A DNA stretch of 41,417 bases from Streptomyces cacaoi (GTDB lineage: Bacteria > Actinomycetota > Actinomycetes > Streptomycetales > Streptomycetaceae), in contig NZ_BJMM01000050.1 of the NCBI RefSeq assembly GCF_006539165.1, positions 1 through 41,417 on the forward strand, in the 5' to 3' direction. How positions within the stretch are numbered: the stretch's first letter is position 1; the number at the start of each line of letters is the position of its first letter. The translations under genes were made by a program, and so were the position numbers. Shown one piece after another: positions 31,318 to 37,205 of this stretch. The notes under the pieces are model-generated. The model searched no databases, was not told the origin of the DNA, and worked only from the letters and a program-made list of their open reading frames with translations.

Positions 31318-31938
31318 TCACGCCTCGGCAGGCTCCTCGGCGGAGTCACCGGCAGAAGCGGACTCCTGCTGGCGTCCCGCCTTACGGGCGGCCTGCGCCT
31401 CGCGCGCCTCGGCCATGGCCTCGGTCTTCTTCTTGTGCGGACCGAGAACCATGATCATGTTTCGGCCGTCCTGCTTGGGGTTGGACTCCACGAAGCCCAG
31501 GTCGGCCACGTCGTCGGCGAGCCGCTGGAGCAGCCGGAAGCCCAGCTCGGGGCGGGACTGCTCACGACCGCGGAACATGATCGTGATCTTGACCTTGTCA
31601 CCCTGCTTGAGGAACCGGACGACGTGACCCTTCTTGGTGTCGTAGTCGTGCGGATCGATCTTCGGCCGGAGCTTCATCTCCTTGATGACCGTGTGCGCCT
31701 GGTTCTTGCGCGCCTCACGGGCCTTCATGGCCGACTCGTACTTGTACTTTCCGTAGTCCATGAGCTTGCACACGGGCGGACGTGCGTTCGCCGCCACCTC
31801 GACGAGGTCGAGGTCGTATTCCTGCGCAAGCTCCAGGGCCTTGGCAAGCGGCACGATGCCGACCTGCTCGCCGCTGGGACCGACGAGTCGCACCTCTGGG
31901 ACGCGAATCCGGTCGTTGATGCGGGGCTCGGCGCTGAT
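31318..31938 (-). CDS. infC: Translation initiation factor IF-3, probable ATC start
   Basis: IF-3 binds the 30S subunit and rejects non-canonical start codons. The mature protein is read from ATC at 31938 as M(I)SAEPRINDRIRVPEVRLVG, 206 residues. N-domain with RINDRIRVPEVRL and LVEVAANARPPVCKLMDYGK; C-domain with KMRPKID-like ELRPKIDPHDYDTK (here KLRPKI), FRGREQSRPELG and QDGRNMIMVL. AGGAGG (31943-31948) is 4 nt before ATC, and no ATG, GTG or TTG at usable spacing exists in frame. The C-terminal 25 residues are a Glu/Ala-rich tail. It is followed by rpmI and rplT. Confidence 0.9.
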   Translation of the reverse strand: MSAEPRINDRIRVPEVRLVGPSGEQVGIVPLAKALELAQEYDLDLVEVAANARPPVCKLMDYGKYKYESAMKAREARKNQAHTVIKEMKLRPKIDPHDYDTKKGHVVRFLKQGDKVKITIMFRGREQSRPELGFRLLQRLADDVADLGFVESNPKQDGRNMIMVLGPHKKKTEAMAEAREAQAARKAGRQQESASAGDSAEEPAEA

Positions 31939-31948
31939 GGGGCCTCCT
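31936..31948 (-). promoter_or_regulatory. infC ribosome-binding site with ATC start codon
   Basis: Minus strand AGGAGGCCCCATC. The codons of this site read in frame as R-G-G-P, which annotation of other actinomycetes often includes as part of the protein. The site is the best Shine-Dalgarno near the gene. Confidence 0.7.
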
Positions 31949-32233
31949 CGGGTACACCGCGCGGCAATCTGGCGGACGGCCGCGCATGAGTCTGTATAGG
32001 TGTGACCACCGTGCCCGGACGCGAAGAGCGCCCCGGACGGGACACAGGCGGGGCTCCTCACAGACCGGGAGCACCGCCGCGGTGATCCGCGGGGCGCAGC
32101 CTGACCTTTGACCCGCAGCCCGAGGGGCCGCCAGGTGGGAGATCGGAGCCTCCACTTGCGGGCTGGAGTCCGTCGGCCTCGGCAGCGAGGGCGCTGTCGA
32201 TGACAGTCTTCAGCCGGTCGTTTTCCGAGCATA
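31939..32233 (-). promoter_or_regulatory. Long infC leader with extended -10 promoter
   Basis: TGGTATGCT (extended -10; TATGCT at 32228-32233 on the minus strand) would start a leader of about 285 nt. The leader contains a hairpin with CACCG-CCG-CGGTG (32072-32084) and other GC-rich stems. No convincing leader peptide. Such a long structured leader fits control by L20 or IF-3, but this is inferred. The -35 is weak. Confidence 0.45.
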
Positions 32234-32293
32234 CCAGGGGTCGCGGCCTGCGGCCCCCGCGCTCCCGCACGGCAGTACGAGCGGACCGGGGCT

Positions 32294-32299
32294 TAGGCT
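32294..32299 (+). promoter_or_regulatory. Leaderless -10 box of the DUF1844 gene
   Basis: TAGGCT is 7 nt before the ATG at 32307; no ribosome site is present. Confidence 0.5.
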
Positions 32300-32306
32300 G
32301 GCCCGC

Positions 32307-32678
32307 ATGAGCGACGCCGCAGCCGCCGGTCCCTCCGGCCACAACCCCGACTTCGACAGCATGACGCGCGACATCGCGGACGTGCCGGCGGTCGAGGTGA
32401 TCACCACCGTGGCCGTGCACCTGATGAGCAGCGCCGCCGTCAACCTCGGACTGGCCGAGGAGGGCGAGCAGCACAAGGACCTGGACGAGGCCAGGAAGCT
32501 CATCCAGGCGCTCGCCGGGCTGGTCACGGCGGCGGCCACGGAGATCGGCTCCTACCACGCCGCTCCGCTGCGCGACGGGCTCAAGTCGCTCCAGCTGGCC
32601 TTCCGCGAGGCCAGCGTCGTCCCGGACGAGCCGGGGCAGGGCCCGGGCGAGAAGTACACCGGGCCGGTGCACGGCTGA
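32307..32678 (+). CDS. DUF1844 family protein
   Basis: A 123-residue protein with a DUF1844 core: VPAVEVITTVAVHLMSSAAVNLGL, then DLDEARKLIQALAGLV. The family is a small helical domain found beside infC in many actinomycetes; function unknown. It is divergent from the infC operon, with about 70 bp between the two -10 boxes. The Gly/Pro-rich C-terminal tail is unstructured. Confidence 0.88.
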   Translation: MSDAAAAGPSGHNPDFDSMTRDIADVPAVEVITTVAVHLMSSAAVNLGLAEEGEQHKDLDEARKLIQALAGLVTAAATEIGSYHAAPLRDGLKSLQLAFREASVVPDEPGQGPGEKYTGPVHG

Positions 32679-32971
32679 CGCAGCGGGCACAGCCGGCACA
32701 GCGGGCGCCGCGGGTACGGATACCGCGGGCGGTACGGACACCGCTGCCGGTGCGGCTGCCGTGGGCGACGCGGAGGACGCGTTCCGCGCTGGCGGCACAG
32801 TGGGCACGGCGGGCGCGGTGGGCACGGCGGGTGCTGCCGGTGAGGTCCGCTTCGTCCCGGCCGGGTGCCCGGCGCACAGGGTCACGAGGCGCCGCCCGGC
32901 GCACGCGGGCTCGCGCACACCCGGCGTGGCCGGCCGCACACCCCGCGCGCCCCTGACGTCTCTCGCACCCC

Positions 32972-33739
32972 TCACACTTCTTCCTCCGGCTCCGTCGCCG
33001 CCGGCACATTGGGCTGGGGGTGGGTCAGCTTGTGCACATAGGCGGCCAGTGCGGCGCCGACCAGCGGGGCGACGATGAACATCCACAGCTGGGTGATGGC
33101 CGCTCCGCCCGCGAAGAGCGCCGGGCCGATGCTGCGCGCCGGGTTGACCGACGTGCCGGTCAGCGGGATGCCGACCAGGTGGACGGTCGCCAGCGCGATA
33201 CCGATCGGCAGCCCGTCGAAGCCCACGACCGCGACCCGGTGCGTCACCGCGAGCACGACGTAGACCAGCAGGAACGTCAGGATCAGCTCGGCGACGAAGG
33301 CGCCGCCGGTGTTGATGCCGACGGCCGAGCGGTCGCCGAAACCGTTGCTGCCGAACGTCTCGCTGGTCTTCAGCCCCGGGACCTGCTTGGCCACCAGGAA
33401 GAGCAGGGCCGCGCCGACGATGCCGCCGACGATCTGCGCGATCCAGTACTTGACCGCCATCTCCAGATGGATCCGGCCGGCCATCAGCATGCCCAGCGTC
33501 ACCGCGGGGTTCACATGCGAGCCGGAGATCGGACCGATGGCGTAGGCCAGGGCCAGCAGCACGAAACCGAAGGTGAGGGCGATGCCGAGGGTGCCGACGT
33601 ACTCGGCGGCCAGCACCGCGGCACCGACACCGAAGAACACCAGCAGCAGCGTGCCCACGAACTCCGCGACCACCGGCTGCGGCTCGTCCTCCAGCGTCCG
33701 AAGCTGCGCCGGACCCGGTTGCAGCGATTTGACCTGCAT
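32972..33739 (-). CDS. Aquaporin (MIP family, AqpZ-like)
   Basis: A 255-residue channel protein with six transmembrane segments and two half-helices. NPA boxes are at 77-79 (SHVNPAVTLG) and 199-201 (SVNPARSIG). H187 in TM5 and R202 after the second NPA fit the narrow aromatic/arginine filter of water channels; glycerol facilitators carry NPARD instead. The N-terminal 20 residues and the EPEEEV C-terminus are cytosolic. ATG at 33739 with GGGAGG 6 nt upstream. The 293-bp gap to the DUF1844 gene is low-complexity GC-rich DNA without a gene. Confidence 0.9.
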   Translation of the reverse strand: MQVKSLQPGPAQLRTLEDEPQPVVAEFVGTLLLVFFGVGAAVLAAEYVGTLGIALTFGFVLLALAYAIGPISGSHVNPAVTLGMLMAGRIHLEMAVKYWIAQIVGGIVGAALLFLVAKQVPGLKTSETFGSNGFGDRSAVGINTGGAFVAELILTFLLVYVVLAVTHRVAVVGFDGLPIGIALATVHLVGIPLTGTSVNPARSIGPALFAGGAAITQLWMFIVAPLVGAALAAYVHKLTHPQPNVPAATEPEEEV

Positions 33740-33884
33740 GTCGACCTCCCGTGGGGGTCGTGGAAGCGTCCGGAGGGCTGGTGTCCTCCGGCTCCTCCCG
33801 AGTGTCCGACGGCGCGGTCCCGGCCGCACCTCGGGAGCCGCTGCCCCCTCCGGCCCCCCAGGCCACCGGATCGCCGCCGGATCG

Positions 33885-33901
33885 CCGCCGGACGCCGGCG
33901 G
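33885..33901 (-). terminator. Terminator after the SseB-family gene
   Basis: CCGCCGG-ACG-CCGGCGG is a 7-bp stem with a 3-nt loop, 20 bp past the stop codon. The bases to the left hold two copies of GGATCGCCGCC. Confidence 0.5.
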
Positions 33902-33920
33902 GTGCGGCCGGGCCGCGGTG

Positions 33921-34667
33921 TCAGCGCCGGTAGAGGGCCTGCTCGGGGAGGGCGCTGCCGGGCGGGAGCAGGGCCAGGTCGAGGCCGCGGACCAGCCGGG
34001 CCCGGAGTACCTCGTCCGCCGCGAGCGCCGCGGCCAGCCGCTCCGCCACCGGGCCCGGCTCGGCGCCGGGCGCCAGGGCCAGCGCGAGCGTCCCGTCGGT
34101 CTTCCCGCCGCCCGGCGCCAGATGCGCCCCGGCGATCTCCGGCTCGGCCGACAGCACGGTCCGCAACGCCTCGGCCACGGCCGGGTCGTCCGCGGCCCCC
34201 GTACGGGTACGGCCCTCGGCGAGGGCGTACAGCGCCGGTCCCGAGAGCGCGTAGGTGACCGGCCCCGCCACGTCCAGGACGAGGGTGTCGGCCTGCTCGT
34301 GCGCGGCGGCCTGGAGCGCCTGCGTGAGCGGGACCGCGACCGGGCGCGCGTCCGGGCGCCAGCGGGCGAGCGCCTCGGTCGAGGTGAAGGCGGGGAGCGC
34401 ACGGCGGCCGTCGGGAGCGTTCAGGGTGGGCACGGCCATCTCACTGGTCTTGTCCCGGCGCAGCCCGTCCTCGCCCGTCTCCGCCTCGGTCAGCACCGCC
34501 ACGACGGGAACGAGCAGCCGGGCACCGGCCAGCGCTTCGAGGACGCCGGACTCGGCCTCCGGCGCCGACGGGTCGGCCTGCCAGGCGGCGAGCGCCTCGG
34601 TGAGCGCGGCATCGGCCGTGCCGTCGTCGCTGGAGAATGCCGAGCGGGGAATGTTCTTGAGCGCCAC
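33921..34667 (-). CDS. SseB family protein
   Basis: A 248-residue soluble protein. N-terminal KNIPRSAFSSDDGTADAALTEAL, LLVPVVAVLTEAE, and ALPAFTSTEALARWRPDARPV are the SseB N-domain pattern; the C-terminal part has LALALAPGAEPG. In Streptomyces such genes are common and of unknown role; the name comes from a Salmonella protein and does not imply a secretion system. The start is GTG at 34667, 6 nt after GGATACGCT, so the transcript is probably leaderless. Confidence 0.82.
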   Translation of the reverse strand: MALKNIPRSAFSSDDGTADAALTEALAAWQADPSAPEAESGVLEALAGARLLVPVVAVLTEAETGEDGLRRDKTSEMAVPTLNAPDGRRALPAFTSTEALARWRPDARPVAVPLTQALQAAAHEQADTLVLDVAGPVTYALSGPALYALAEGRTRTGAADDPAVAEALRTVLSAEPEIAGAHLAPGGGKTDGTLALALAPGAEPGPVAERLAAALAADEVLRARLVRGLDLALLPPGSALPEQALYRR

Positions 34668-34673
34668 GCCCCG

Positions 34674-34679
34674 AGCGTA
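34674..34679 (-). promoter_or_regulatory. Leaderless -10 box of the SseB-family gene
   Basis: Minus strand TACGCT is 6 nt before the GTG at 34667. The -35 is unclear. Confidence 0.4.
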
Positions 34680-34764
34680 TCCGCGCCCGGGCCCGGCCCC
34701 GACGCCGGGACCCGCAGCCGAGTCCCGAGGCGGAGGCTCGCAGCCGGTGCCGCAACCGAGGTCC

Positions 34765-34872
34765 GCAGCCGGGGCCCGTGGACGGGGCCGGAGCCGAGGC
34801 CCTCAGCCGGGGCCCCGGGGCGGTGACGGAGCCGAGGCCCTCAGCCGGGGGCCCGTGGGCGGGGACGGAGCG
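34765..34872. repeat. Degenerate 38-39 bp tandem repeats upstream of the serine hydrolase
   Basis: A perfect 24-bp direct repeat at 34789-34812 and 34827-34850 is 38 bp apart, and GCCCGTGGxCGGGG flanks both sides (34774-34787, 34851-34864). Together they make about 2.7 copies of a 38-39 bp unit. Confidence 0.7.
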
Positions 34873-34903
34873 GGACGGGGCGTTCCCGTGGTCGGAGAGC
34901 GCG

Positions 34904-35668
34904 GTGAGAGGGGCTGGTGGGACGGTGCGGCGGGACGGGCAACGGGCGCGGGCCTCGGCCGCGTTGGGGCGCGCGGTCGACCGCCTGGAGCGGGAGTGCG
35001 GCGGGCGGCTCGGCGTGGCGGTGCTGGGGCCGGACGGCCGGTACGCCGCGGCGCACGGGGACCGGGTGTTCGTGGCGGCGAGCGTCCTGAAGACGGCCGT
35101 GCTGCTGGCCGTGCTGCGCCGGGCACGGCAGGAGCGACGGGCGCTCACCGCGCCGGAACGGGCCGCTGCCGCCGCCATGATCGAACGGAGCGACAACGAC
35201 GCGGCCAACACCCTGTGGCGGGCGGCCGGCGGCGCCGCCGGGCTCGCCGAGCTGCTGGACCGCGTCGGGGCGCGGCACACCGAGCCGGAGCCGTCCGGCC
35301 GGTGGGGCCTGAGCCGGACCACGGCGAACGACCAACTGGCGCTGCTGCGGGCCGTGTTCACGGCCGGGGGCCCGGTGCTGCGGCCGGGGGAACGGGCCTG
35401 GGTGCGGCGGCTGATGTGCCGGGTCGTGCCGGAGCAGCGGTGGGGCGTCCCGGCGGCCGGGGACGGAACGGGCCGCCCGGCGGTGAAGAACGGCTGGCTG
35501 CCGCGTACGGACACCGGGCTGTGGGTGGTGCACAGCGTCGGCCGGGTGACCGTGGCGGGCCACGTCCACCTGCTCGCGGTCCTCTCCGCCGGCCACCGCG
35601 ACTTCCGCCCCGGCATCACCACCGTGGAACGGGGCGCCCGCGCGGCGGTCCGGGCCCTCGCGAGCTGA
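34904..35668 (+). CDS. Serine hydrolase, class A beta-lactamase-like
   Basis: A 254-residue penicillin-recognising-fold protein. SVLK has the nucleophile S60 and K63; SDN is at 96-98 (IERSDNDAANTLW); KNG at 195-197 replaces the usual KTG/KSG. No signal peptide is visible, so it may be cytosolic or exported by an unknown route. The common Streptomyces serine hydrolases of this type have no proven substrate. GTG at 34904 has GGAGAG 4 nt upstream; a longer frame back to 34778 is encoded by tandem repeats and is rejected. GTG at 34925 is another option. Confidence 0.75.
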   Translation: MRGAGGTVRRDGQRARASAALGRAVDRLERECGGRLGVAVLGPDGRYAAAHGDRVFVAASVLKTAVLLAVLRRARQERRALTAPERAAAAAMIERSDNDAANTLWRAAGGAAGLAELLDRVGARHTEPEPSGRWGLSRTTANDQLALLRAVFTAGGPVLRPGERAWVRRLMCRVVPEQRWGVPAAGDGTGRPAVKNGWLPRTDTGLWVVHSVGRVTVAGHVHLLAVLSAGHRDFRPGITTVERGARAAVRALAS

Positions 35669-35748
35669 GCGCCACGGGGGCGCACCCGTGGGGACTCCGC
35701 CGGGCGCGCGCCCAGGAGTCCGCCGAAGGCCGGCCGGGCCGCACACCG

Positions 35749-35765
35749 GGGGCCTGCCGGGCCCC
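35749..35765. terminator. Hairpin between convergent serine hydrolase and mycosin genes
   Basis: GGGGCC-TGCCG-GGCCCC, 6-bp stem with a 5-nt loop, about 80 bp after the hydrolase stop. The rest of this 289-bp gap is GC-rich with no gene. Confidence 0.35.
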
Positions 35766-35957
35766 AGGGGCCTGCGGGCCTGCCGGGCGGGCCGGGCGGA
35801 CGCGCCAGGCCGTCGCCCCGGCCCGGAATCCGCAACCCGCGTGCGCCCGGCTCCCGTTGTGCCGGTGTGGCTCGGCGTCGGGGTGTGGTGTGCGCCGGGG
35901 CCGGGTGCGCCGGGGTGGCGTGCGGGGCTTCGTTGCGGGTGTGGGCGGAGGTGGAGC

Positions 35958-37205
35958 TCAGGGGCCCGGCCAGGGGTTGCGGGGCGGGTCGTAGGCCGTG
36001 GACGGGGTGCGGGCGCGGCGGAAGGGGGCCGGGAGGCGCGGGGTGAAGCCGCGGCGGAAGGCCAGGGCCGCGCCGATGAGCAGGGCCCCGGTCGCGGCGG
36101 TGATCCCGGCGAACCAGCCCACGCCGGGGCCGTCGCTGCCCGGGCCGGGGCCGAAGTACGTCCGGGAGTTGTTGTCCGGCGCGGGACGCTGCTTGCGGGG
36201 CTTGAGGTGGCTGCCCATCTCGATGGCGGCGGCCGGGTCGATGATGCCGGTGCCGACCGCGTCGCTGCGCCCGCCCTCGGGGGTGTTGCGCGCGGTGTCC
36301 GCGACCAACTCCTTGATCTGCGCCGGGCTCAGATCCGGGTGCGAGGCCCGGACGAGGGCGACGGCGCCGGAGACGAAGGCGGACGCGGCGCTGGTCCCCC
36401 AGCCCTCGTAGTAGGTGCGGTCGGGGTCGGCGATGATGATGTCCCGGCCGGGCGCGGCGACGGTGGCGTACCAGCGTCGGGTGGAGAACGAGGCCCGCGC
36501 GCCGTAGCGGTCCACGGCGGCGACGGCGATCACCCCCGGGTAGGCCGCCGGGTAGGAGACGTGGTCGCCCCGCTCCCCGCCGTTGCCCGCCGAGGCGACG
36601 ACCACGGCGCCCTTGCGCAGCGCGTAGCGGACGGCGGCGTCCTCGCGGGCGTCCGGGTGCGCGGAGTCGCTGTCGTCGCCGAGGGAGAGGTTGATGACGT
36701 CGGCGCCGTGGTCGGCCGCCCAGCGGATGCCCTTGGCGAGCGCGTCGCCCCGCTCGGTCCTCGCCTTTCTGCGCTCCGGGTCGGAGTCCTCCAGCAGGAC
36801 GCGCACCGGCAGGACCGTCGCCTCCGGCGCCACCCCGAGCACACCTTCCTTGCCGTCCTCGCCGTGGCCGTGCCCGGCGATGATCCCGGCCATGGCGGTA
36901 CCGTGCCGCGCCCAGGCACGGTCGCCGCGCTCGGCGCCCATGCGGACCAGGTCCTTGCCGTCGCGGGTGTTGCCCCGCAGGTCGGGGTGGGTGGTGTCGA
37001 CGCCGGTGTCCAGGACGGCGACGGTGATGCCCCGCCCCTTCGTCGTCTTCCACGCCGCCTTCGCCTTGATCGCCTTCAGGCCCCACTGCTGGGCCCGCAC
37101 GCCCTCGCCCTCGGCGTGCGCGGTACCGGCGGCGGGCGCGAGCGTCGCGAGCGTGCACGAGAGGGCGACGAGCCCCCTGACCGTACGCCTGGCCATGCGC
37201 CTCAT
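35958..37205 (-). CDS. mycP: Mycosin-type S8 serine protease (type VII secretion-associated family)
   Basis: A 415-residue subtilase: signal peptide 1-31 (ending AHA), catalytic triad D66 (AVLDTGVD), H101 (HGTAMAGIIAG) and S272 (GTSAAS), oxyanion N207 (SAGNGG), and a C-terminal membrane segment at 363-383, so the protease domain is outside the cell and a short basic tail inside. RAQQWGLKAIKAKAAW before the domain is typical of mycosins, which serve type VII secretion; no ESX/EccC genes are in the window. ATG at 37205 overlaps the stop of the upstream disordered protein gene (ATGA), so the two are coupled. Confidence 0.9.
   Translation of the reverse strand: MRRMARRTVRGLVALSCTLATLAPAAGTAHAEGEGVRAQQWGLKAIKAKAAWKTTKGRGITVAVLDTGVDTTHPDLRGNTRDGKDLVRMGAERGDRAWARHGTAMAGIIAGHGHGEDGKEGVLGVAPEATVLPVRVLLEDSDPERRKARTERGDALAKGIRWAADHGADVINLSLGDDSDSAHPDAREDAAVRYALRKGAVVVASAGNGGERGDHVSYPAAYPGVIAVAAVDRYGARASFSTRRWYATVAAPGRDIIIADPDRTYYEGWGTSAASAFVSGAVALVRASHPDLSPAQIKELVADTARNTPEGGRSDAVGTGIIDPAAAIEMGSHLKPRKQRPAPDNNSRTYFGPGPGSDGPGVGWFAGITAATGALLIGAALAFRRGFTPRLPAPFRRARTPSTAYDPPRNPWPGP

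Noticed and set aside
32059..32061. In-frame GTG as an alternative infC start
   Set aside because: It has no ribosome site, adds 41 low-quality residues and lies in the leader; the AGGAGG-ATC site is better placed.
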